Below are positions 8,871 through 17,177 of a stretch of 64,000 nt of DNA, piece after piece (positions within the stretch are counted from its first letter, which is position 1; every line of letters begins with the position of its first letter). The translations under genes and the position numbers were made by a program. The notes beneath the pieces were generated by a model. It worked only from the letters and a program-made list of their open reading frames with translations. It had not been told where the DNA came from and made no database searches. Source of the stretch: Alcanivoracaceae bacterium (GTDB lineage Bacteria; Pseudomonadota; Gammaproteobacteria; Xanthomonadales; Marinicellaceae); contig JADGEI010000007.1 in NCBI GenBank assembly GCA_016744455.1, forward strand, positions 1-64,000. The letters run 5' to 3'.

Positions 8871-10458
8871 ATTCACTGCCGCAAACGCAGCTTAGAAATG
8901 TATCAATGGGTAGAAAAGCCATCGGAATAGATTCACTGCCGCAAACGCAGCTTAGAAACATTTCTCGAGCATAAGCGGAAACAGAAATACATTCACTGCC
9001 GCAAACGCAGCTTAGAAAAATGTGAATATACCTTCAAAATCTGCACCGAAATTCACTGCCGCAAACGCAGCTTAGAAATTCATATATATAATGAGGGACT
9101 GTTTCAGTTAATTCACTGCCGCAAACGCAGCTTAGAAAGAGTGAGCCTTCTGTTTTGGTTGAATGTAATTATTCACTGCCGCAAACGCAGCTTAGAAAAG
9201 CGGTTAGCTAAAGTGCATGAGGCACTTGAGATTCACTGCCGCAAACGCAGCTTAGAAATGCATGGGAAATCCCGTACTGGAAAGTTTACTATTCACTGCC
9301 GCAAACGCAGCTTAGAAATCATTGTAAGTACGTCCTAGAACAGTTGAAATATTCACTGCCGCAAACGCAGCTTAGAAAATTTACATAGTCATATTCATTC
9401 ACTATAATTGATTCACTGCCGCAAACGCAGCTTAGAAATCTACAAGAGCAACATCATATGTTAATACTTGATTCACTGCCGCAAACGCAGCTTAGAAAAA
9501 AGCACCGATAATAAGTATAGTTCTATATTTATTCACTGCCGCAAACGCAGCTTAGAAAAATCACAATTGGTTCTTGCAAGTCAATACCTCATTCACTGCC
9601 GCAAACGCAGCTTAGAAATGTAAACAGATTGTTCAAAATTAACTATATAAATTCACTGCCGCAAACGCAGCTTAGAAAGTCTTTAAGATATGATACAGAA
9701 GATAAATCAAATTCACTGCCGCAAACGCAGCTTAGAAAAATCACTTTTTTAAGTGGGCTAAGTAACGTTTATTCACTGCCGCAAACGCAGCTTAGAAAAA
9801 AATATTGGAGGATAAAAAATGAAGCACTACATTCACTGCCGCAAACGCAGCTTAGAAAAACGCTTCATAATAAAGGTCTTGAGTAGTTGTATTCACTGCC
9901 GCAAACGCAGCTTAGAAAAATGAAGATATGACAGATTGTAGAATATATGAATTCACTGCCGCAAACGCAGCTTAGAAATTACATTCAAAACAATATCAGC
10001 TGAAACCGAAATTCACTGCCGCAAACGCAGCTTAGAAATTGAAGCTGTAAAAGCAAATGGGTATTCCCTCATTCACTGCCGCAAACGCAGCTTAGAAAAT
10101 TGATCTAATTCAATAACAGGCCACTTTAAAATTCACTGCCGCAAACGCAGCTTAGAAAAAAACAAGTGTGCAGCACTGCCATAGGGGTCGATTCACTGCC
10201 GCAAACGCAGCTTAGAAAGCTCAAGTTAGAACCGCTCAAGTCAGAATAGCATTCACTGCCGCAAACGCAGCTTAGAAAACTCATTCTATAAGTCGCTTCT
10301 CGTTTATATTATTCACTGCCGCAAACGCAGCTTAGAAAGCTCAAGTTAGAACCGCGCAAGTCAGAACCGCATTCACTGCCGCAAACGCAGCTTAGAAATT
10401 TAGATGTAGATAATCCTCCAACCGTAACATATTCACTGCCGCAAAACTGAGTGAACAG
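8871..10458 (+). CRISPR. Type I-F2 CRISPR array, 26 intact repeats and one degenerate terminal repeat
   Basis: 28-bp repeats start every 60 bp from 8871 to 10371, each beginning ATTCACTGCCGC and ending GCAGCTTAGAAA, with no variation among the 26 intact copies. A 27th copy at 10431 keeps only its first 15 bases (ATTCACTGCCGCAAA) before diverging and marks the leader-distal end. All 26 spacers are exactly 32 nt, the norm for I-F. The repeat resembles I-F repeats, but its hairpin is altered: four pairs CTGC/GCAG, an unpaired C, then a G-C pair closing a CAAA loop. Spacers 23 (10219-10250) and 25 (10339-10370) differ at only three positions. The preserved repeats together with the complete cas genes suggest an active locus. 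Confidence 0.98.
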
Positions 10459-10476
10459 GTAGTGTATGTTTTTTAA

Positions 10477-13077
10477 TTAAGCGGCATTTCGTGAGGCGTT
10501 GATGCTTCCAAAAAAGGCTCTAATGATGATTTTTTCGTAGATGGTTTTTAATGCTTTATCCTCTTTGGTTTTTTCGATTTCTTTAACTTTCATTAAGGCG
10601 TACTGCTGAATGGTGATTAGTGGCAGGATGATTTTTTCTCGCAGTTTTATTGAGGCTCGACTATTGGGTGCATTGTCTAATAATTGCTTTTGGCCTGAAA
10701 TTTTTAGGAGTAATCGTTTGGTGTCTAGGTATTCATTGTGAATAATATGCCAAAATTCACCGAACTTATCATCATCTCCCAAATAAGCCGTTAGCGGGAA
10801 GTAGGTTTTACACAGGGCTTGCATGGAGTTGTCAATTAAAGTTCTGAAGAACAGAGATTGGCTGTAGAGTTCTTTGACTTCGTTGAGTCGGTTGTTCTGT
10901 TCATAATGTTTTAAGGCGTAACCAACACCAAAAAAACCAGGCACATTCTGCTTCATCTGTGTCCATGCTCCTACAAATGGGATGGCGCGTAAATCAGATA
11001 GGTTGAGTTTTTTGTTGGATTGTCTTTTTACGGGTCGTGATCCAACATTTGTTAAGCCGTAGTAGTTGAGTACCGAAACATCTTCGAGGTATTCAATAAA
11101 AAGAGGGTTGTTTTTAAAATCAGTGTAGGCAGTGAACCCTAATTCTGCCAAATTGTCGATTAACTCATGTTGCTTGGTAGTGAGTTCTGTAACATCTTTG
11201 CTGAATACGGTGTTTTCTAAACCAGCACAGAAAAACTGTTCTAGGTTATATTGTGATGAATTGAGGTTGCCAAAATTGGATGAGATGGTTTGCCCTTGTA
11301 TAGTTAGTTCTATTTCGTGATTAGCTATGTTTTTTCCCAAAGATGAATAAAACTTATTTGTGTTGCCGCCACCTCTTGCTGGAGGGCCGCCACGGCCATC
11401 AAAAAATACCACATTTATTTGGTGGATACGGGAAATTTTAGTTAAACTTTGTTTGGCTTTGAAAATGCTCCAATTGGCTTTAAGGTAACCACCATCTTTG
11501 GTGCCATCAGAAAAACCTAGCATGATGTATTGACGATTGTCTCGTTTGTGAATATGTTGCTTGTAAACAGGGATTGAATACAAGGAGGTCAATATGTGTT
11601 CACCATTGGCTAAATCATCTATGGTTTCTAGTAAGGGAACGATATCAAGTGTCATGTTGTTTTTGTCCCACCCACATAATTGTGCTAATGCATAAACTTC
11701 TACTAAGTTAAGAGTTGATTGGGTGTTGGAGATTATGTACCTTTTACAGGCATCTTCTCCGTTTTCTTGTTGGATTTGTTTTATCGTATAAAAAGAACTA
11801 AGCGTTTCTCGGGTGATTGTTTTTTCAAATAATTCAGGTTTGATAGTGCCTTGCAGGTTTAATAATACCTTTATTTTGCTGCTGTCATCTAACTGAGCAT
11901 AATCCTGCGGAATGGTGCCTTGTATACTGTCACCAAGAAGGTTGTTATGATAGGCCTGAATAACGTCATCAATAACGCTTGTGTGTATTCGAGAATCTTG
12001 CCTAATGTCGAGTCCAGTAAAATAAAAGCCGAACAAATTGACTTTGATTATAAAGTCTTCAATGACCTCAATGAATAGTCCTTTATGGTGCTTGTTGACA
12101 TACTCTTTGATGGCGTTTAAATCATCAAGCAATTCTTGCTTGTTTTGGTAGCTTTCGCCATTGGTGTTGTAGATGGTTTCTGCAAGTTTGGTGTATATGT
12201 TTTCTGCAAGTTGATCAACACCTGAGAAGGTCATGCGTTGTTTGAGTTTTTTAGCGTCTTTAAAATAACAGATAAATATTTTATGCCGTAATTGCCTGGC
12301 AGTGTTGAGCGTTACTTCCGAGGTGACAAAAGGGTTGCCATCTCGATCACCACAAGGCCAAAACCCAATGTTAATGATGTCTTTTTGAAAATTATTTATA
12401 GAGAGGTTGCTTAATTCTTTTCTTAAGCGGTAATGAACTTTTGCTATGGAATGGTAAAAGACATTTTCTAAATACCACATTAACCGAATGGCCTCGATAT
12501 AAGGTGTGGGTTTTTTATGGCTGACAAAGGCAGTTCTCCCTAGTTGTTGTAACAAGTCCATGATGGTATCTAAATCATTGTTTCGAATAGCTTGTTCGAG
12601 TTCACTGACTATGGATAAGACGCGTCCTTGATAAAATTGTGTTGGGTGGGCCGTTAAGACAATTTTGGCTTTAAATGAATCCAGTTTATTGAGTAAGGCA
12701 TCGGTATTTTGGGTGTTTTTCGCACGATTGAATAAATGAGGAATGGTGCCTTTACCATCGAAGTCATGAATTTTCTCATAGGCTGCATCTTCAACAGCAT
12801 CAAAAAGGACCACTTGCCTTTCTAGGTACTGGATAAATTTAAAGAGTAGGCTTATCTCATCTTTCTCTGTGTTAATTTTTGTGTATTGTTTAAAAAAAGA
12901 CTCAATGATTTCTTTGGGGTTGAGTTTTGTTGAGAAGCCTTGGTGGCAATGCCTAGATAAAAGTGGTAATAGTTCAGCAACTTCGGTAATTTGTTCAAAT
13001 GGCAAGGTTAAAAACAAGCTGTTATAAACCTGGTATTTTGTTGCAACTAATCGTTCAAAATTTTTATGGGTTTTCAT
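10477..13077 (-). CDS. ppc: Phosphoenolpyruvate carboxylase
   Basis: An 866-residue enzyme that carboxylates PEP to oxaloacetate, refilling the TCA cycle. Catalytic features are LTAHPTQ (141-147, His144), GFWPCGDRDGNPF (238-250), GFSDGTKDGG (521-530) and the glycine-rich FDGRGGPPARGGG loop (559-571). The C-terminus ends SINASRNAA where enterobacterial enzymes end in RNTG. The SDGTKDGG form and this ending are what I associate with Bacteroidota PEPC rather than the SDSAKDAG form of E. coli, so the gene may belong to a divergent clade or have been acquired by transfer. It converges on the CRISPR array. The nearest upstream gene, amiB, ends 98 bp away. Confidence 0.96.
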   Translation of the reverse strand: MKTHKNFERLVATKYQVYNSLFLTLPFEQITEVAELLPLLSRHCHQGFSTKLNPKEIIESFFKQYTKINTEKDEISLLFKFIQYLERQVVLFDAVEDAAYEKIHDFDGKGTIPHLFNRAKNTQNTDALLNKLDSFKAKIVLTAHPTQFYQGRVLSIVSELEQAIRNNDLDTIMDLLQQLGRTAFVSHKKPTPYIEAIRLMWYLENVFYHSIAKVHYRLRKELSNLSINNFQKDIINIGFWPCGDRDGNPFVTSEVTLNTARQLRHKIFICYFKDAKKLKQRMTFSGVDQLAENIYTKLAETIYNTNGESYQNKQELLDDLNAIKEYVNKHHKGLFIEVIEDFIIKVNLFGFYFTGLDIRQDSRIHTSVIDDVIQAYHNNLLGDSIQGTIPQDYAQLDDSSKIKVLLNLQGTIKPELFEKTITRETLSSFYTIKQIQQENGEDACKRYIISNTQSTLNLVEVYALAQLCGWDKNNMTLDIVPLLETIDDLANGEHILTSLYSIPVYKQHIHKRDNRQYIMLGFSDGTKDGGYLKANWSIFKAKQSLTKISRIHQINVVFFDGRGGPPARGGGNTNKFYSSLGKNIANHEIELTIQGQTISSNFGNLNSSQYNLEQFFCAGLENTVFSKDVTELTTKQHELIDNLAELGFTAYTDFKNNPLFIEYLEDVSVLNYYGLTNVGSRPVKRQSNKKLNLSDLRAIPFVGAWTQMKQNVPGFFGVGYALKHYEQNNRLNEVKELYSQSLFFRTLIDNSMQALCKTYFPLTAYLGDDDKFGEFWHIIHNEYLDTKRLLLKISGQKQLLDNAPNSRASIKLREKIILPLITIQQYALMKVKEIEKTKEDKALKTIYEKIIIRAFFGSINASRNAA

Positions 13078-13175
13078 TTGTCTGTACCCTACTGGATGTT
13101 CAACCCTTCGGTATTATACCACAGGGTTGATATTTAGTAAGATAGCACAAAGTGTTGAATCAAGTCTAGTATTTA

Positions 13176-14471
13176 TTAAGGAGTGGTTTTAGGTAATATT
13201 AATACTTCACCAACTAGTATGGTGTTTGATGCTTTATTGTTAAGGCGTTTTAACTCGTTCATCGAAACTTGGTATGATTGTGCTATTTTTCCTAGCGTAT
13301 CTCCACTTACAACGGTATGTTTAGCCGTAGTAATGTGATTGGCTATCCAAGTGTTAGGTGGAGGCGATTGATAAAAGTATTGTTTTATACCATCCTTGAT
13401 TGAATTGGCTAATTTTTGTTGGAATTTTTTGGTTTTGAGTCTTTTTTCTTCCTTTGGGTTACTGATATAAGCGGTTTCAATCAGCATAGATGGCACATCA
13501 GGAGAACGCAATACTACAAAATTTGCACGCTCAACTCTTTTCTTGTGAGGTTTTTCGATGAGTTTGAGTGCGGCTAGTACTTTTTGTGCAGATTTTAGAC
13601 TGGCTTCCATGGCTGCATTCTGTGATAAATCTAACAGCACTTTAGCAAGAATATTGTCTTTATCTTCGAGAACAACGCCACCGACTAAATCAGATGAGTT
13701 TTCTGATTGTGCTAGCCATTTTGCGGCTTCAGAAGTTGCTCCTTTTTTAGAAAGAATATAAACACTCATGCCATGTACTTTTGGGTCTGTGAAGGCATCT
13801 GCATGGATAGAAACAAATAAATCTGCTTGGTGTTCACGTGCTTGTTTGTATCGTTTTTCCAGAGCTAAATAATAATCTCCTTTACGGATTAATACAGCTT
13901 TCATGCCAGGCTCATCGTCAATGATTTTTGCTAGCATTTTTGCGATTTTTAAGGTGATGTTTTTTTCTCGCGTGCCTGAGGCACCACTGGCTCCTGGATC
14001 CTCTCCACCATGACCTGCATCTACTGCGATGATGATGTCACGGTCTTTATTAGCGTGTTTTTGTTTGACTGTTTTTTTCTTCTTGATTTTTTTCTCATCA
14101 CTGAGCTGAATAACCAATCGATGACCATATTGCTTCGCAGGTTTTAATAAAAAACTTTTGGCTTGTTGTTGTGTTGCTAAATCAAATACCAGTCTCAATG
14201 TGGTTTTATCTTTTTTACCGTTTCGAATACTGTTGATAACAGAGTTTTTCTTAAGCTTAAGTTTTTTATTTAATTTTGTATTGGAAATATCAACAACAAC
14301 TCGCGGTGGACTGTCAAGTTGAAACAGTTTGTAGTCTACTTGATCTGATAAGTCAATAACTGCTTTGGTGTTTTCTGGGCTGGTCCAAACACGTAAACTG
14401 TTTACCTGTGTGCTAGCAATAGCATACTGAGTAAGTAGTAGACACGCGACAGTGAAAATTTTGAACTTCAT
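13176..14471 (-). CDS. amiB: N-acetylmuramoyl-L-alanine amidase with AMIN and LysM domains
   Basis: A 431-residue periplasmic zinc amidase that splits septal peptidoglycan during cell separation. A signal peptide (residues 1-20) is followed by an N-terminal AMIN domain (about 22-128) that targets the protein to the division site. The amidase_3 domain has the zinc-site motif VDAGHGGEDPGA near residue 150 and the catalytic glutamate in SMLIETAYISNP. A C-terminal LysM repeat (HTVVSGDTLGKIAQSY) adds glycan binding. AmiB next to TsaE and Nnr is a widely conserved gammaproteobacterial arrangement. Confidence 0.95.
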   Translation of the reverse strand: MKFKIFTVACLLLTQYAIASTQVNSLRVWTSPENTKAVIDLSDQVDYKLFQLDSPPRVVVDISNTKLNKKLKLKKNSVINSIRNGKKDKTTLRLVFDLATQQQAKSFLLKPAKQYGHRLVIQLSDEKKIKKKKTVKQKHANKDRDIIIAVDAGHGGEDPGASGASGTREKNITLKIAKMLAKIIDDEPGMKAVLIRKGDYYLALEKRYKQAREHQADLFVSIHADAFTDPKVHGMSVYILSKKGATSEAAKWLAQSENSSDLVGGVVLEDKDNILAKVLLDLSQNAAMEASLKSAQKVLAALKLIEKPHKKRVERANFVVLRSPDVPSMLIETAYISNPKEEKRLKTKKFQQKLANSIKDGIKQYFYQSPPPNTWIANHITTAKHTVVSGDTLGKIAQSYQVSMNELKRLNNKASNTILVGEVLILPKTTP

Positions 14472-14543
14472 AATGTTAATTTTAGGTAGAATCTATAAAA
14501 ATACAAGAAAAATGATAAAAAACAGTTAGATAGAGGATGTTTG

Positions 14544-14960
14544 TTACCTAATATCTACCTTTAAGTTGCGATTGTCAGCATTTTCTAATGTAAAGTAAAG
14601 TGTTTTTGTAGCCTTTGGTAATACACCTTTTCCTTTTTCTGGCCATTCGATTATAACCGCATTTTCTGAATCAAATATTTCATCAATGGCTAAATAGTAG
14701 AGTTCTTCTGGACTGCTTAGTCGATACAAGTCCATGTGAACTAGATTTGTCTTTATAAGGGTGTAAGTTTCATATATGGCGTAAGTAGGGCTTTTTACCC
14801 TCTTTTCATAACCTAGTTGTTTTAGTAATAATTGGGTGAAAGTTGTTTTACCACTGCCTAAATCCCCGTGTAAATACACCACGTCTCCTTTGCTAAGTTC
14901 TTTGGCAAAGTGGTTAGAAAAATCATCTAATTGTTTTAGGGTTGTTATATCAAATTTCAT
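14544..14960 (-). CDS. tsaE: tRNA threonylcarbamoyladenosine biosynthesis ATPase TsaE
   Basis: A 138-residue P-loop ATPase that works with TsaB and TsaD to place t6A at position 37 of ANN-decoding tRNAs. The Walker A GDLGSGKTT is at residues 32-40. SPTYAIYETY and the HMDLYRL segment are family signatures, and VIIEWPEKG forms the Walker B-like region. Its start lies inside the end of nnr (11-bp overlap), indicating translational coupling. A 72-bp gap separates it from amiB, which is probably on the same transcript. Confidence 0.95.
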   Translation of the reverse strand: MKFDITTLKQLDDFSNHFAKELSKGDVVYLHGDLGSGKTTFTQLLLKQLGYEKRVKSPTYAIYETYTLIKTNLVHMDLYRLSSPEELYYLAIDEIFDSENAVIIEWPEKGKGVLPKATKTLYFTLENADNRNLKVDIR

Positions 14961-16377
14961 AAGCTAATTGATTAATGACATCTGTAGCAATTAAACAATT
15001 GCCTTTATTGCAATTTTCAGCCGCTAATGCATGCCAAACTACGGCAGTTTTTGCTGCTTTGATTGCACTAAATCCTTGTGCTAGTAGACTTGCAACCATT
15101 CCTGTGAGCACATCTCCCATACCTGCTGTCGCCATACCAGAATAACCAAAAGGGCAAATGTAACACGTACCATTTGGATTGGCTACTATAGTGCCTGAAC
15201 CTTTTAATATTGTCACAGCATTGTATTTTTTACTTAGTTCTTTAGCAGCTTTGACTCTATCTGCTTGAATACTGTCAACATCAGTAGCAAGAAGCGTAGC
15301 AGCTTCTTTAGGGTGTGGAGTGATAATTACATCATGATTAAAATTATAGTTGCCGGCTACCAAAGTTAACGCATCGGCATCAATAACCATGGGTTTTTTA
15401 TGTGACAGGCAATGTTCGAGAACATGTTTTGATTGTTGGTTTAAACCTAGTCCAGGTCCAATGGCAATTACATCTGCATTTTTTAATAATCTGGAAGCTT
15501 TAATATCTTGAGCTGTAATAAGTTCGGGACAGTGTATAGAAATCATGACAGCTTGTTTATTATTACTGACAACTTCTACCAAGCCACAACCACTTTGCAA
15601 TGCGGCTTTTCCAGCCAGCAGTAATGCGCCCAGCATTCCGTCGTGACCTCCAACAATGACAGTTTGACCAAATGAGCCTTTGTGTGAATTGTGTTTATGG
15701 TTAAACTGACTATTAGATAATACAGATTGGTCCAGTAACTTGAGTTGTGATGGCACTTCTTGTATAAATGAGTAAGGGATGCCAAGGTCTTCTAGGGAAA
15801 GCTCCCCACATTGTTGTTTGCCATAATTGGTGACTTGACCGGCTTTATAACAAATAATGGAAACAGTGATATCAGCATTGACGGCACAACCACAAATAGC
15901 TCCTGTATCTGCATGCAACCCTGATGGGATATCTACGGCAACAACTGGTGAGTTTTGTGAATTTATCCAGTTGACTGTCTCAGCAAAAACTCCTTCTATA
16001 TCTCTGCATAAACCTGTACCAAATAACGCATCTACAATGCAATCAAAAACACCTTGAGGTTTTTGATTAATAACTGTGCCACCATTTTTAAGGTAGTTTT
16101 GTGCCGCTTGGTAGGCATCCGTTGGTAGTTTTTCAATTGGCACTAGGTTCCAGACCATAACATTCTTACCTGATTGCATAAGTAAATCTGCACAGATAAA
16201 ACCATCCCCTGCATTGTTGCCAGCGCCAGTTACAACTAGGGTAGAATTAAAGTGTTGTACATAATTAAAGAATGCTTTTCCTGCTTGTTTCATGAGTTCA
16301 AAACTTGAAATCTTTAAATATTGTGCAGCGAGTATATCTACCTGTTTTACTTGATGACTGGTATAAAGTGTTTTCAT
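14950..16377 (-). CDS. nnr: Bifunctional NAD(P)H-hydrate epimerase/dehydratase
   Basis: Repairs hydrated NADH and NADPH: the N-terminal YjeF domain epimerises NAD(P)HX, and the C-terminal ribokinase-like domain dehydrates it using ADP or ATP. N-terminal signature: VVTGAGNNAGDGFICADLL. C-terminal signatures: VIAIGPGLGL, MVIDADALTLV, VIITPHPKEAATLL and GYSGMATAGMGDVLTG. The reading frame is open eight codons further upstream (to 16401). I chose the ATG at 16377 because it gives a 4-bp ATGA overlap with the pdxH stop and the family's usual MKTLYTSHQV-type start, making 475 residues. Confidence 0.94.
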   Translation of the reverse strand: MKTLYTSHQVKQVDILAAQYLKISSFELMKQAGKAFFNYVQHFNSTLVVTGAGNNAGDGFICADLLMQSGKNVMVWNLVPIEKLPTDAYQAAQNYLKNGGTVINQKPQGVFDCIVDALFGTGLCRDIEGVFAETVNWINSQNSPVVAVDIPSGLHADTGAICGCAVNADITVSIICYKAGQVTNYGKQQCGELSLEDLGIPYSFIQEVPSQLKLLDQSVLSNSQFNHKHNSHKGSFGQTVIVGGHDGMLGALLLAGKAALQSGCGLVEVVSNNKQAVMISIHCPELITAQDIKASRLLKNADVIAIGPGLGLNQQSKHVLEHCLSHKKPMVIDADALTLVAGNYNFNHDVIITPHPKEAATLLATDVDSIQADRVKAAKELSKKYNAVTILKGSGTIVANPNGTCYICPFGYSGMATAGMGDVLTGMVASLLAQGFSAIKAAKTAVVWHALAAENCNKGNCLIATDVINQLAYEI

Positions 16378-17009
16378 GGTGCTAATCGTTCTATTAACCA
16401 ATTATCATTAGACTTTTTATAAACAAATCTATCATGTAGGCGAGAACTGCGGCCTTGCCAAAATTCGTATCTATGTGGGACTATGCGATAGCCTCCCCAT
16501 GCGTTAGGTAAAGGTATTTTGCCAATAGCAAATTTTGATTTCATTTCAGCTAGTTTTTGCTTTAAAAAATCACGTGATTCGATTATTTGCGATTGTGGTG
16601 AAATCCATGCACCTAATTGAGATCCTTTAGGTCGAGAGGTAAAGTAGGAAAAAGACTCCTTTTTAGTGATTTTTTCAGCAGTGCCTGAGATTCTTACTTG
16701 TCTTTCAAGTGGTAACCAGGGAAATAACAAGGAAACATTTGAGTTGTTTTCTATATCTTGTGCTTTTTGAGAAGTGTAATTTGTAAAGAACACGAAACCA
16801 CGCTCATCATAAATTTTGAGTAATACGGTTCTGATGGATGGTTCTGATGTGGAAGAAACAGTAGCAATACTCATTGCATTAACTTCGTGTAATTGGGCAA
16901 TTTGCGCTTGTTTGAACCATTTATCAAATTGTAAATGTGGGCATGTATCAAGCTCATCTCTTGTTAAACCAGATTGAGTGTATTCGTTTCTAATATTGCT
17001 AATGTCCAT
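16374..17009 (-). CDS. pdxH: Pyridoxamine 5'-phosphate oxidase
   Basis: A 211-residue FMN enzyme that oxidises pyridoxine or pyridoxamine 5'-phosphate to pyridoxal 5'-phosphate. Family features are the PSIRTVLLK and FVFFTNYTSQKAQDI segments for FMN/PLP binding, VRISGTAEKI, SRPKGSQLGAW, and the C-terminal EFWQGRSSRLHDRF followed by a LAP ending. It is the first gene of the pdxH-nnr-tsaE-amiB run, and its stop overlaps the nnr start. Confidence 0.96.
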   Translation of the reverse strand: MDISNIRNEYTQSGLTRDELDTCPHLQFDKWFKQAQIAQLHEVNAMSIATVSSTSEPSIRTVLLKIYDERGFVFFTNYTSQKAQDIENNSNVSLLFPWLPLERQVRISGTAEKITKKESFSYFTSRPKGSQLGAWISPQSQIIESRDFLKQKLAEMKSKFAIGKIPLPNAWGGYRIVPHRYEFWQGRSSRLHDRFVYKKSNDNWLIERLAP

Positions 17010-17177
17010 GGGTTTTATTTGCCGATGAAATAGTTTAATTTTACCATGAGCCTAGTATTTAATGATAATTTATAATCTATTTTGCCTATTTATTGAAAAG
17101 CACAACGTAAAAGAATTTAAATTTTGAAAATATTTTTAGAATAGATTAAACTGTAATGGGAATATAGGAATTTTTAA

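Noticed and set aside
9509..9540. Self-targeting by spacer 11 against 24450-24475
   Set aside because: Only 13 contiguous bases match, which is expected by chance in AT-rich DNA.
9141..9886. Reading frames of 65 and 85 codons inside the CRISPR array
   Set aside because: They arise from the 60-bp periodicity of repeats plus spacers (repeated HCRKRSLE and SLPQTQLRK) and are not genes.
10211..10370. Spacers 23 and 25 as an array duplication
   Set aside because: The intervening spacer 24 is unrelated, and the three differences lie at variable codons of a repeated motif, so independent acquisition from a repetitive target fits better.
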